Shown here one piece after another: positions 42,721 through 51,807 of a stretch of DNA of 64,000 nt. Source of the DNA: Streptomyces xanthii. GTDB taxonomy: Bacteria > Actinomycetota > Actinomycetes > Streptomycetales > Streptomycetaceae. The notes beneath the pieces were generated by a model, which saw nothing but the letters and a program-made list of their open reading frames with translations, ran no database searches and was not told the origin of the DNA. The position numbers and the translations under genes were made by a program. Numbering within the stretch: position 1 is the stretch's first letter; the number at the start of each line of letters is the position of its first letter. The DNA lies in assembly GCF_014621695.1 (NCBI RefSeq), contig NZ_CP061281.1:558001-622000 (forward strand), in the 5' to 3' direction.

Positions 42721-43884
42721 CTAGAGTCCCAGGTCGCGGCCGACGATCTCCTTCATGATCTCGGTGGTGCCGCCGTAGATCGTGCTGATGCGCGAGTCCA
42801 GGTAGTCGTGCGCGATGCGGTACTCGAGCATGTAGCCGTAGGCGCCGTGGAGTTGGAGGCAGCGGCCGACGGTGTTCACGTACGTCTCGGTGGCCCAGAA
42901 CTTCGCGGCGGCCGCGTCGACCGCCGAGAGCTCGCCGCGGGAGTGCCGGGCGAGGAGGTCGTCGAGGTGACTGCGGCCGACGCGGGCGGTGGTGACCATC
43001 TCGGCGAGTTCGAAGCGGGTGTTCTGGAACGAGCCGATGGGCTTGCCGAACGCCGTGCGCTGCTTGACGTAGTCCAAGGTGCGTTCGAGAACGCCCTCCA
43101 TGGACGCGATGGCGTTCGCGGCGATCGAGATGCGCTCCTGCGGCAGGTTGCGCATGAGGGAGGCGAAGCCCGTGCCCTCCTCGCCGAGCAGGTTGGCGGC
43201 CGGCACGCGCACGTCCTGGAAGACCAGCTCGCTGGTGTCCTGGGCGTGCAGGCCGACCTTCTCCAGGTTGCGGCCGCGTGAGAAGCCGGGCCGGTCGGCC
43301 TCGACGACGATCAGGCTGAGCCCGCCGTGCCGGTCCGGGCCGGTCCGTACGGCGGTGACGACGAGATCGGCGTTCTGGCCGTTGGAGATGAAGACCTTGC
43401 TGCCGTTGAGCACGAACATGTCGCCGTCGCGGACGGCGGTGGTGGCGATCCCGGCGAGGTCGCTGCCCGTGCCGGGTTCGGTCATCGCGACGGCCACGAC
43501 GAGCCGGCCCGCCGCGATCCCGGGCAGCCAGCGGGCCTTCTGCTCGTCGTCGGTCAGATCGGTGAAGTAGGGCACGACGATGTCGCTCGACAGACCCACG
43601 CACGCGAGAGCGTCCGCCGCGGGATGACGGGAGAACTCCTCGCCGATCACCGCGTTGAAGCGGAAGTCGGTGATGCCTCCGCCCCCGTACTCCTCGGGGA
43701 TGTTGAAGCCGAGGAGGCCCGCGCGGGCGGCCTCCTCGAAGAGCGCGCGGTCGACCTTCCCCTCGGCCCGCCACCGCTCCACGTGCGGTGCGGCGTGTTT
43801 GTCGGCGAACGCGCGGGCGGTGTCCCGCAGCAGCTCGTGCTCGTCGTCGTAGAGGGAGCGCTGGGCGGAGATCACACGGGTCAT
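42721..43884 (-). CDS. Acyl-CoA dehydrogenase
   Basis: The 387-residue flavoprotein has VAVAMTEPGTGSDLAGIATTA (FAD/substrate region), VFISNGQNADLV and the C-terminal YGGTTEIMKEIVGR. The position that carries the catalytic glutamate in medium-chain enzymes (YEGT) is glycine here, as in the isovaleryl- and long-chain subgroup where the base sits on another helix. It is divergent from the latex clearing protein gene. It could process branched acyl-CoAs that arise from isoprenoid breakdown. Confidence 0.92.
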   Translation of the reverse strand: MTRVISAQRSLYDDEHELLRDTARAFADKHAAPHVERWRAEGKVDRALFEEAARAGLLGFNIPEEYGGGGITDFRFNAVIGEEFSRHPAADALACVGLSSDIVVPYFTDLTDDEQKARWLPGIAAGRLVVAVAMTEPGTGSDLAGIATTAVRDGDMFVLNGSKVFISNGQNADLVVTAVRTGPDRHGGLSLIVVEADRPGFSRGRNLEKVGLHAQDTSELVFQDVRVPAANLLGEEGTGFASLMRNLPQERISIAANAIASMEGVLERTLDYVKQRTAFGKPIGSFQNTRFELAEMVTTARVGRSHLDDLLARHSRGELSAVDAAAAKFWATETYVNTVGRCLQLHGAYGYMLEYRIAHDYLDSRISTIYGGTTEIMKEIVGRDLGL

Positions 43885-44032
43885 TCGGTCACCACTCCTG
43901 ATGCGGACACTGACGCGTCGGCTCTTGCCGACCCCGGAACGCGTCGTTATGTTAATCAGAAATCACACCCATGGACATACCTGCCGGACCGTCAACTCTC
44001 CAGTCTCACAGGCGAGTACGGCCAGGATTCGA

Positions 44033-44048
44033 CCTACGTGGAAGTAGG
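44033..44048. promoter_or_regulatory. Inverted repeat just before the lcp start
   Basis: CCTAC (44033-44037) and GTAGG (44044-44048) form a small dyad eight bases before ATG 44056. It may be the operator of the nearby double TetR regulator or part of the ribosome-binding region. Confidence 0.35.
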
Positions 44049-44055
44049 TAAGTGA

Positions 44056-45264
44056 ATGGGAAATATCAGCAGACGACGTGTACTGTCGCTGGGCGCCGTG
44101 CTGGGCCTGGCGGGTGTGGCGTCCGCGCCCGAGGCGTGGGCCTGGTCGTCCCGCGGTTCGCTCGCCGGCACCGACGCGGTCACCGATCCGTTCCAGGTGT
44201 GGGATCCGGAGCCGGACGAGGTGGCCGCGCGGCTCCTGGCCGACGGTGTGATTCCGGCGGTCAACACCGCCTGGCGCTCCTGGGTCGACAACGCGGACCC
44301 GCTGCCGGCCGGCATGCCGGGCTATCTGACCAGCTACCTCCAGCAGGTCAACCGGCTGCCGTCCTGGGCGGACGCCACCGCGCTCGCCGCGTCCGAGCGC
44401 TACTACAAGCGACTCGCCTCGTACCTGTTCGTCTCCCAGAGCCTGGGCAGCGGCATCATGAGCACCGTCATCCCGCGCGAGGCCAGGGCCGTCTACTGGT
44501 CGGCGGGCGGCGCCGACATGAAGGAACGCGCGGCCAAGACGTTCACCTTCGGCTACGACCTCAACTCCGAGACCGCATGGCAGCCCACGGGACACTTCGT
44601 CGTCACGGCCAACAAGACCCGCCTGGTGCACTCGGTGGTGCGCAATCTGCTGCCGACGTCCCCGCGCTTCATGGAGACCTCGGACCAGCCGAAGCCGATC
44701 AGCAACGGCGACATCCTGCGCACCTTCCACTCGGTGGCGACGTACGCGCACAGCAATCTGCTCAAGTGGGGCATCCGCCTGTCCGCCGCGGAACAGGAGG
44801 CCGACCTGCACGCGTGGCAGGTCGCTCTCCATCTGCTGGGCGTGCGGCGGGAGTTCATCCCCGCCACGTGGGCCGACGCCCTGACGCAGGCGGAGCACAT
44901 GCTGTGGCCGAACCTTGGCCCCACCACCGAGGGGACCAGCCTGGCCGAGACGCTGCTGGGCTACATCACGCAGCCCACGCTGGGTCTGGCCACGGGCTTC
45001 GTCCACGAGTTCGTGCGCTATCTGCTCGGCGACGAGATGTGCGACTGGCTCGGGCTGCGCCGCGACTGGGCCCAGGCCGCCCTCATCAAGGTGGAGTGGC
45101 CGCTGTACGTCGCCTTCCGCGAGGGGACCTCGGGCGTGTTCCCCGGCAGCGGCTACCTGTTCGACCAGGCCCTGCGCGGCATCGCGATGCTGTATCTCAA
45201 CAACGGCACCTCCGCCACGCAGACCCCGGTGACGCTCCCGGCCGCGAACAGACCGGGCGCCTGA
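44056..45264 (+). CDS. lcp: Latex clearing protein (secreted rubber oxygenase)
   Basis: The 402-residue protein has a Tat signal (SRRRVLSLGAVLGLAGVASA) and the DUF2236 domain of latex clearing proteins. R158, K161 and T162 stand in RAAKT, and H192 in RLVHSVV. These equal R164, K167, T168 and the heme ligand H198 of Streptomyces sp. K30 Lcp, all with the same offset of six. Lcp cleaves cis-1,4-polyisoprene outside the cell to oligo-isoprenoid keto-aldehydes. Genes for an acyl-CoA synthetase, an alcohol oxidase-like enzyme and an acyl-CoA dehydrogenase lie nearby. Confidence 0.92.
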   Translation: MGNISRRRVLSLGAVLGLAGVASAPEAWAWSSRGSLAGTDAVTDPFQVWDPEPDEVAARLLADGVIPAVNTAWRSWVDNADPLPAGMPGYLTSYLQQVNRLPSWADATALAASERYYKRLASYLFVSQSLGSGIMSTVIPREARAVYWSAGGADMKERAAKTFTFGYDLNSETAWQPTGHFVVTANKTRLVHSVVRNLLPTSPRFMETSDQPKPISNGDILRTFHSVATYAHSNLLKWGIRLSAAEQEADLHAWQVALHLLGVRREFIPATWADALTQAEHMLWPNLGPTTEGTSLAETLLGYITQPTLGLATGFVHEFVRYLLGDEMCDWLGLRRDWAQAALIKVEWPLYVAFREGTSGVFPGSGYLFDQALRGIAMLYLNNGTSATQTPVTLPAANRPGA

Positions 45265-45272
45265 GCCGTGAC

Positions 45273-45316
45273 CCCGCGGCGCCGCCCTCCCGGATGTCCC
45301 GGGGCGGCGCCGCGGG
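45273..45316. terminator. Strong hairpin between lcp and the double TetR gene
   Basis: CCCGCGGCGCCGCC (45273-45286) and GGCGGCGCCGCGGG (45303-45316) pair perfectly. It lies between the stops of two converging genes. Confidence 0.8.
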
Positions 45317-45327
45317 CACAGCCGGAG

Positions 45328-46491
45328 TCACAGACCGAGGGCCCGGACGACCAGGGTGGTGAGCCCGTCCCGGTTTTCGGGGCTGTCCTGCCATCGCAGC
45401 CGGCGACCGGCCTCGACGACCACGCCGAACCCGGCATGGACCAGGACCCGGGCCTGACGCGCGTCCAACTCCGGGCGCGCCAGCCGTAGTTGCCGCTCCC
45501 ACACGGCGATGTGCTCGCGCTGCGCGAGGATCAGGGGCCGGCGCAGCTCGTCGGGCAGCCCGGCGACCTCGGCCTCCGCGACGCTGATGAGCCCGGTGTG
45601 CTCGAAGCTGTAGCCGACGTACGCCGACGCCAGCGCGACGACCGCGTCGCGCGGGTCGGTCACCTCGTCGAGGCTCTGCTCGACGGCCTGTGCGAGCAGC
45701 GCCGCCGCCTGCAGGCAGGCGGCCACCAGGATGTCCACCTTGGTGGCGTAGTGCCGGTAGAGCGCGGACGGGGCGAGGCCCACGGCCCGCGCGATCTGCC
45801 CGTTGGTGACCTTGGCGAATCCGTCGCGGGCGAACAGCGGGACCGCGGCGGCGAGGATCTCCGCCCGCCGCGTGCGCGGCACGGGCCGGGCGGGCGGTCC
45901 GATGGAGCGCGGGGGGCGTACGGCCTGGTCGGGTGTGGTCGCGGCGACGCGCAGGGCAGAGGCCAGCAGCTCCTCCTCCAGGCGCCGCCGGGCCAGGGAG
46001 TTGTGGTGCTGCGTGATGGACCCGATGGCGCCGAGCGCCGCCACGGCCCGCACCTGTGCGCCGGGCCGCGGGTGTGCGCGCCGTACGCCCTCGCAGACCC
46101 GGCCGACGACGCGCGCGAACTTCGCCTTGAGCAGACGCCGGTCCTCGGCTTCGAGGTAGCGCGCCTCCCACCGGTAGAGGCCTCCGGACTCGCGGTGCGC
46201 CACCGCGACCCGGGTGACGGCGCCGAGCACCTCCGCGAGGTCCGCCTCGGACGGCACCTCGTCGAGGGTCGCAACGAGCCGGTCCACCATGACGTTCGCG
46301 CACGCGGCGAACAGCGCGTACTTGTTGGGGAAATGCCGGTACAGGGCCGTGGCCGTGATGCCCACGGCGGCCGCGATCTCCTCCATGGACGCCGCGTGGT
46401 AGCCGCGCTCGCTGAACACCCGGCCGGCCGCCCCGACGATCAACTGCTTGCGATTGCGCGGGCGCGTGGCCGCGATCGGCTCGGCGGTCAC
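45328..46491 (-). CDS. Regulator with two TetR modules
   Basis: This protein (about 387 residues from GTG 46491, or 402 from TTG 46536) has two complete TetR helix-turn-helix units, MEEIAAAVGITATALYRHFPNK and NGQIARAVGLAPSALYRHYATK, about 200 residues apart. Each is followed by a helical ligand domain. A single chain may therefore act like a built-in dimer with two unlike halves. It converges on lcp and is divergent from the acyl-CoA synthetase gene, so it is the best candidate regulator of both. Confidence 0.88.
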   Translation of the reverse strand: MTAEPIAATRPRNRKQLIVGAAGRVFSERGYHAASMEEIAAAVGITATALYRHFPNKYALFAACANVMVDRLVATLDEVPSEADLAEVLGAVTRVAVAHRESGGLYRWEARYLEAEDRRLLKAKFARVVGRVCEGVRRAHPRPGAQVRAVAALGAIGSITQHHNSLARRRLEEELLASALRVAATTPDQAVRPPRSIGPPARPVPRTRRAEILAAAVPLFARDGFAKVTNGQIARAVGLAPSALYRHYATKVDILVAACLQAAALLAQAVEQSLDEVTDPRDAVVALASAYVGYSFEHTGLISVAEAEVAGLPDELRRPLILAQREHIAVWERQLRLARPELDARQARVLVHAGFGVVVEAGRRLRWQDSPENRDGLTTLVVRALGL

Positions 46492-46580
46492 CGGCAGCGA
46501 GAAGGTCGTGAAGAGTGGGCCATGCGCACCAGTCAATCACACGGACCGGCGTGGGCCGCGCCCGCTCCACACCTCGGCCC

Positions 46581-46611
46581 TCACGTGACGCGCCGTTCAC
46601 ATCCCATGTGA
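46581..46611. promoter_or_regulatory. Palindromes in the TetR/acyl-CoA synthetase divergent promoter region
   Basis: TCACGTGA (46581-46588) is a perfect palindrome and TCACATCCCATGTGA (46597-46611) is a perfect inverted repeat. Both lie between the divergent double TetR and acyl-CoA synthetase genes and are candidate operator sites. Confidence 0.5.
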
Positions 46612-46722
46612 TTTTCCATTAACAAAGGGCTTCTTGGGCGATGCCCGCGCGGGCATAATGGCCCTCGCTCGCGCCCCACCCCGTTCCGCCCCGCCCCGCC
46701 CGCCCGGAACCTGAGGAGTGGC

Positions 46723-48294
46723 ATGTCCACCGATACGGCTCCCGCCTGGTCCTTCCGGCACCACTGGATGGCACAGACGGCCACTCACGCGGCCATGCGG
46801 CCCGACAAGCCCGCGCTGCGCCACCTCGGGGAGACCACGACGTGGGCCGAACTCTCGCGCCGGTCCCTGCGACTGGCCGCCGCGCTCTCCGACCGGGGCG
46901 TCGGCGAGGGCGACCGGGTGGCCCTGCTGACGCTCAATCACCCATGGTTCGTGGAGAGCGTGTTGGCGGCGAACAGCCTGGGCGCCATGGCCGTCCCGCT
47001 CAGTTTCCGGCTCGCCCCGCTCGAGCTGGGGTACATCCTGGCCGACTGCACCCCTTCCGCCCTGGTCGTCGACGCCCAGCTCCTGCCGCTGCTCCGCTCG
47101 GTCCCGGCCGCGGCGTCGATCGGCACCGTCGTCGTGATCGGAGAAGGCGGCGCGGGCGAGGGCGAGTTGGCGTACGAGGACCTTCTCGCCGCGCACGAGC
47201 CGATGGAACTGCCGGACGTCCCCGAGGACGCCACGGCGCTGATCATGTACACCTCGGGCACCACCGGCAGGCCGAAGGGTGTGCTGCTCTCGCACCGCAA
47301 CATGCAGGTGCAGGCGATCACCTGCATCCGGGCGATGGAGATCTTCGACGACTCCGACGTCGGCTTCCTGACCGCGCCCTTCTTCCACATCGCGGGCCTC
47401 GGCTCGATCGTCGCGAACATCCTGGTCGGCGGTACCGTCGTCATCCACCCGCTCGGCGCCTTCGACCCGAAGGCCGTGCTCGACGCGTACGAACGCGAGG
47501 GCGCCACCGTGGTGTTCAACGTGCCGCAGCAGTGGGACCTGCTCTGCGCCCAGCCCGACATCGACAAACGGGACCTGAGGCTGCGGGTCATCAGCTGGGG
47601 CGCCGCGCCCGCGAGCGACGCGACCCTGCGCGCCATGGGCGAGGCGTTCCCCGACGCCCTGAACGTGGCCGTGTTCGGCCAGACCGAGACCTCGCCGATC
47701 ACCTGCGTCCTGCGCGGCAGGGACTCGCTGCGCAAACTCGGCTCGGTCGGCCGCCCGATCCCGACCCTCCAGTACCGCATCGTCGACGAGGCGATGAACG
47801 ACGTACCCGTCGGCGAGGTCGGCGAGATCGTCTACCGCGGTCCGACGGTGACGCGAGGGTACTGGCACAAGCCGCGGGAGACCGCGGAGGCCTTCGAGGG
47901 CGGCTGGTTCCACTCCGGCGACCTGGTCCGGATGGACGAGGAGGGCTTCGTCTGGGTGGTCGACCGCAAGAAGGACATGATCATCAGCGGCGGCGAGAAC
48001 ATCTACTGCGCCGAGCTGGAGAACGCCATCGCCGGGCATCCCTCGGTGCTGGAGGTCGCGGTGATCGGCCGGTCCGACGAGCGCTGGGGCCAGGTACCGG
48101 TCGCGTACGTCACCCTCGCTCCCCAAGCGTCGCTGTCCCTCGGGGAGTTGACCGAGTTTCTCGACGGACGGATCGCGTCGTTCAAGATGCCCAAGGACCT
48201 CGCCGTCGGTGACGGGCTGCCCCGCAACGCGGGCGGCAAGGTCGTCAAGCACGCGCTGCGCACCCAGGACGAGCAGCAGGCGCGACGGGCCTGA
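46723..48294 (+). CDS. Long-chain fatty acid-CoA ligase (adenylate-forming enzyme)
   Basis: The 523-residue protein has the AMP-binding signature YTSGTTGRPKGVLLS (residues about 176-190). It also has FGQTETSPITC, the GGWFHSGDLVRMDEEGFVWVVDRKKDMIISGGENIY hinge region, and a late lysine in GGKVVK. It activates a fatty acid to its CoA ester for beta-oxidation. GAGGAG lies seven bases upstream of the ATG. It sits with a fatty-alcohol-oxidase-like gene downstream and lcp nearby, consistent with oxidised isoprenoid acids or long-chain fatty acids as substrates. Confidence 0.9.
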   Translation: MSTDTAPAWSFRHHWMAQTATHAAMRPDKPALRHLGETTTWAELSRRSLRLAAALSDRGVGEGDRVALLTLNHPWFVESVLAANSLGAMAVPLSFRLAPLELGYILADCTPSALVVDAQLLPLLRSVPAAASIGTVVVIGEGGAGEGELAYEDLLAAHEPMELPDVPEDATALIMYTSGTTGRPKGVLLSHRNMQVQAITCIRAMEIFDDSDVGFLTAPFFHIAGLGSIVANILVGGTVVIHPLGAFDPKAVLDAYEREGATVVFNVPQQWDLLCAQPDIDKRDLRLRVISWGAAPASDATLRAMGEAFPDALNVAVFGQTETSPITCVLRGRDSLRKLGSVGRPIPTLQYRIVDEAMNDVPVGEVGEIVYRGPTVTRGYWHKPRETAEAFEGGWFHSGDLVRMDEEGFVWVVDRKKDMIISGGENIYCAELENAIAGHPSVLEVAVIGRSDERWGQVPVAYVTLAPQASLSLGELTEFLDGRIASFKMPKDLAVGDGLPRNAGGKVVKHALRTQDEQQARRA

Positions 48295-48329
48295 ACGCCC
48301 GAGCCGAACCCACCTCGGAGGACGGTCCC

Positions 48330-50285
48330 ATGCAGCTCGACTCCCGCCGGCGGGCGGCGCTCACCGCGATCTGCGACACCTTCGCCCCGGGGGACGGCGC
48401 GGCGATCCCGTCCGCCGGCGCGCTCGGCGCGGTGCCCGTCGCCGAGTCCCTCGTACGCGCCCTGCCGCGCGCCGCCGACCGCAAGCAGCTCACCACCTTG
48501 CTCGGCCTGTGGAACACGAGGGCGGCCGGACTGTTCCTGGGCACCGGCGGGCGCCGGTTCTCGGACCTGACGCCGGCCGCCCGCGAAGAACTGCTGCTCC
48601 GCCTGGGCGACGCACCGTCCGAGCGAAAGCGGGTGCTGTTCCAGGCCCTGCGTTCCCTGGCGACCTCGGCGTACCTCCTGGCGCCGGGCCCCACCGGCAC
48701 CTCGCCGGTCTGGGAGGCCATCGGCTACCCCGGCCCCCTGGGCACGCGGCCGGACGCCCCGCTCCCCCGTCTCTCTCCCGTGTCGCCGACGGCCGACACG
48801 ACGTTCGACTGCGATGTCGTCGTGGTCGGCTCCGGCGCCGGGGGCGGAACCGCGGCGGCCGTTCTCTCCGGTGCCGGGCTCGACGTGGTCGTGCTGGAGC
48901 GCGGCGGGTACTACGACGACGCCGACTTCGACGGCGGCGAACACTCGGGGCTCACCCGCCTCTACGCGGGCGGCCCGGCGGCCACCGCCGAGGGCCAGGT
49001 CTCCCTCGTCGCGGGTTCCTGCCTGGGGGGCGGGACAGTCGTCAACTGGACCACCTCCTTCCGAACGCCGGACGAGATCCGGACGGAGTGGGCGGGTCTG
49101 GGAGCCGCACAGTTCGCGGAGAAGGAGTACACGCAGGCGCTGGACGCGGTGACGGACCGGCTGTCCGTGAACGGCGACCACAGCGCCGCGTCCGCCCGCG
49201 ACGCCGTGATGGAGCGCGGGCTGCGCGCCCTCGGCTGGCACGTCGACGCGATGCCCCGCAACGTCGTGGGCTGCGACACGGGCACCGACTGCGGGCGCTG
49301 CGGATACGGCTGCCGGCTCGGCGCCAAGCAGTCCGTCACGAAGACCTGGCTCGCCGACGCGGAGGCCGCGGGCGCGCGCCTGGTCGTCGACACCGCCGTC
49401 CGCACGATCGACGTGAAGCAGGGCCGCGCCGTCGGCGTCCGCGCCGTGACCTCCTCCGGGCACTCCGTGAGCGTGCGGGCCCGAGCCGTCGTCGTGGCGG
49501 CCGGCGCCGTCCAGACGCCCGCCCTGCTGCGCCGCTCCGGGTTCACCGACCCGAACATCGGGCGGTATCTGCGCCTGCATCCGGCCACGGCCGTGTGGGG
49601 CGTCTTCGACGAGGAGATCCGCCCCTGGGAGGGCGGGATGCAGACCCGGTACTCGCGCGAGCACAGCGACCTGGACGGCCGCGGCCACGGCGTCATCTAC
49701 GAGACCGGGCCCGGCAACCCGGCCGCCCTCCAGGGCTTCATGAACTGGCGGGGCGCCGCCGCCCATCTCGACGCCCTGAAGGACCTCGGCCGCACCGCGG
49801 GCGTCGGCGTCATCACCCGCGACCGCGACAGCGGTGTCGTGAAGGTGGCGCGCGACGGCGAGCCCGTCCCGCACTACCGGCTCTCGGCGTACGACGCCGC
49901 GCATCTGCACGCCGGGATCGAGGGGGCCACCAAGATCCTGGCCGCCGCCGGAGCCCGCCGCGTCCGGTCCGCCCATCAGTCGGGCCCCGCCTACGAGCCC
50001 GGCCGCAGCGGCACGTACGAGGACTTCGTCGCCGCCTGCCGCACCGCCGGATACGGTCCGGGCCGTTGCGCGATCGCGGCGCTGCACATCATGGGCACGG
50101 CCCGCATGGGCGGTTCCCGGAACACGAGCGCCACCGACCCCGACGGCGCGACCTGGGAGGTTCCCAACGTCGTGGTCGCCGACGCGTCCTGCTTCCCCAC
50201 CTCGTCGGGGGTGAACCCCATGATCTCCATCGAGGCGATCGCCCACATGAACGCCACGAGGCTGGCGGAGCGGCTCGGCCGGTAG
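48330..50285 (+). CDS. GMC oxidoreductase, long-chain fatty alcohol oxidase-like
   Basis: The 651-residue protein has an N-terminal helical domain of about 150 residues. The FAD motif VVVVGSGAGGGTAAAVLSGAG lies near residue 163. A glycine/cysteine segment (CDTGTDCGRCGYGC) and the GMC C terminus SSGVNPMISIEAIAHMNATR follow. This is the plan of plant and yeast fatty alcohol oxidases and some sterol oxidases. It oxidises a long-chain alcohol to an aldehyde. It follows the acyl-CoA ligase by 35 bp, so the two are probably co-transcribed. Confidence 0.88.
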   Translation: MQLDSRRRAALTAICDTFAPGDGAAIPSAGALGAVPVAESLVRALPRAADRKQLTTLLGLWNTRAAGLFLGTGGRRFSDLTPAAREELLLRLGDAPSERKRVLFQALRSLATSAYLLAPGPTGTSPVWEAIGYPGPLGTRPDAPLPRLSPVSPTADTTFDCDVVVVGSGAGGGTAAAVLSGAGLDVVVLERGGYYDDADFDGGEHSGLTRLYAGGPAATAEGQVSLVAGSCLGGGTVVNWTTSFRTPDEIRTEWAGLGAAQFAEKEYTQALDAVTDRLSVNGDHSAASARDAVMERGLRALGWHVDAMPRNVVGCDTGTDCGRCGYGCRLGAKQSVTKTWLADAEAAGARLVVDTAVRTIDVKQGRAVGVRAVTSSGHSVSVRARAVVVAAGAVQTPALLRRSGFTDPNIGRYLRLHPATAVWGVFDEEIRPWEGGMQTRYSREHSDLDGRGHGVIYETGPGNPAALQGFMNWRGAAAHLDALKDLGRTAGVGVITRDRDSGVVKVARDGEPVPHYRLSAYDAAHLHAGIEGATKILAAAGARRVRSAHQSGPAYEPGRSGTYEDFVAACRTAGYGPGRCAIAALHIMGTARMGGSRNTSATDPDGATWEVPNVVVADASCFPTSSGVNPMISIEAIAHMNATRLAERLGR

Positions 50286-50502
50286 CCGGCGCGGTACGGC
50301 TGCTTCGCGGTAATTCCCCTGCGGGACAGCCGTGTTGGCGGTCGGCGAGCGGGGCCGGATCTTCGGCCGAGACGCGACACCCGGGCGCAGCGGCCGGTGA
50401 AGCGCGACCGGTGGCCCGCGGTCTGGCCGGACGTGTGAATGCGCGGTGGGCCCGTCGGCGCGTCTTGGGCGTGTCGCGTCCGGCCGCGTCGAAGATGCCG
50501 GG

Positions 50503-50709
50503 ATGAGCGATGCGACCAGAGCAGTTCTCGAAGGCGGGCCCGACGATCTCCCCGAGCGGATCGTCTCCGTGTCCACTCCCGGAGAAGACATCAAGATCGC
50601 CTTTCGCGGCGGGTACGAGCATTTCCGGCCCACGACGCGTGACCAGGACACCCCGGAGGGTGCGTTGCCGGTCTACGAGTGGTGGGAGCGCACGGAACTG
50701 CCCGGCTAG
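50503..50709 (+). CDS. DUF5988 family small protein
   Basis: The 68-residue protein contains EGGPDDLPERIV, the glycine-tyrosine segment RGGYEHFR and the C-terminal YEWWERTE. This matches my memory of the Streptomyces DUF5988 family, members of which occur beside biosynthetic genes. The function is unknown. No such cluster is present here. It starts at ATG 50503. Confidence 0.78.
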   Translation: MSDATRAVLEGGPDDLPERIVSVSTPGEDIKIAFRGGYEHFRPTTRDQDTPEGALPVYEWWERTELPG

Positions 50710-50767
50710 CGGCCCCTTCCCGTGACATCCGCCGCCTCCCGCGCGACGATGGAGGTGGAGTCCAGTG

Positions 50768-51226
50768 ATGGCACGGATGTTCGTCGAGGGCGACGAGGTG
50801 GTCGTGCACCTGTCCTTGCGCGAGAGGGCGGCCGCACGCAGGGGCGACGTGCGCGCTCCGCTCGGCTCGGTGAGCCGGGTGACGGTGGAGCCCTCCTGGT
50901 GGCGCGCCCTGCGCGGGGTCCCGCACAAGGGCCGCTGGACCGCCGGGACGCGGTGCATCGGCACGCGCACGTACGAGGGTGGTTCGGACTTCGTCGCCAT
51001 CCGGCACGGCCGGCCGGTCGTCTGTGTCGAGTTCCGGGACCCGGCACCCTTCCGCCTCCTGGCCACCTCCGTCGCCACGCTGGCCGAGGCCCGCGACCGA
51101 GCGCGGGCGATCAGCGATCGGGCCCCGGATCCGGACACGTCCACACCCTGCCGCCAGCCGCTGCCCGTGCCGGAGGAGGACGACGAGAACACGGCGCTCG
51201 ACCAGCGCCGCTCGGAGACCGAGTGA
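50768..51226 (+). CDS. Conserved hypothetical, soluble
   Basis: The 152-residue protein has no signal or membrane helix. Its first 100 residues are beta-rich (MFVEGDEVVVHLSLRERAAA, then EGGSDFVAIRHGRPVVCVEF), which suggests a PH-like or SRPBCC-like barrel. The last 40 residues are acidic and probably disordered. ATG 50768 is used, with GTG 50765 directly before it as an alternative. I do not recognise a function. Confidence 0.65.
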   Translation: MARMFVEGDEVVVHLSLRERAAARRGDVRAPLGSVSRVTVEPSWWRALRGVPHKGRWTAGTRCIGTRTYEGGSDFVAIRHGRPVVCVEFRDPAPFRLLATSVATLAEARDRARAISDRAPDPDTSTPCRQPLPVPEEDDENTALDQRRSETE

Positions 51227-51300
51227 CGGACGCGCGGGGGCGCGGGCACGCGAGTTGATCGTCGTATAGTCGCGGTCGGCTCGTGTGCGGGGGAGGCAGG

Positions 51301-51774
51301 ATGAGCAGTCAGGGTCCGGCGGGTGGCGGGGACATCGAGGACACGTGGCGCAAGCCGTGGTGGATCGTCGTCGGTGCGGCCGTCATGTTCGCCATCGCCT
51401 GGGCGACCGTGGACTCGTGGATCGATCCGTACGCCGTGGAACTCCCGGACGACTGCGTACGGGGACCGCGCGGCGGCTGCCTGGTCGACGCCCCCTACCA
51501 CTGGGTGGCGTCGGTCACCTTCTTCGTCCTGGGGCTCCCTGCCGTGGTGGTCGCGATCATGGGCCTGGTGACCGACCGCTGGCCCCCGGCGCTCGGCCTG
51601 GCCCTGGGCTCGATCGCCGGAGGGATCTTCACTCTCACCCACGGAGACACGACGGCGCATGTGATCTGGGCGGTGGTGCTGTTCGCGCTCGCGGCCACGT
51701 CCCTCGCCCTGGTCACCGGCCGCAAGATCCGGCGGCCGCGCAGGCGGTCACGGGAGAGCTGGCTCAGCCCGTGA
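51301..51774 (+). CDS. Hypothetical membrane protein
   Basis: The 157-residue protein has about four membrane helices (residues about 20-40, 70-90, 97-115, 122-140), separated by a short cysteine-containing loop (DDCVRGPRGGCLVDA) between helices 1 and 2. The cysteines could form a disulfide outside the cell. It ends in a basic tail. GGGGGAGGCAGG precedes ATG 51301. No family was recognised. Confidence 0.65.
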   Translation: MSSQGPAGGGDIEDTWRKPWWIVVGAAVMFAIAWATVDSWIDPYAVELPDDCVRGPRGGCLVDAPYHWVASVTFFVLGLPAVVVAIMGLVTDRWPPALGLALGSIAGGIFTLTHGDTTAHVIWAVVLFALAATSLALVTGRKIRRPRRRSRESWLSP

Positions 51775-51807
51775 CACCGCCGGCGAGTGTGGCGAGCGGA
51801 TCGGACG

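Noticed and set aside
43940..46640. Shared TGTTAAT motif before the acyl-CoA dehydrogenase and the acyl-CoA ligase genes as a common operator
   Set aside because: The match is only seven bases in A/T-rich promoter DNA and is not palindromic, so it is too weak to call.
48003..50651. An 882-codon minus-strand frame across the ligase and GMC genes
   Set aside because: It has no motif and is antisense to two genes with intact signatures.
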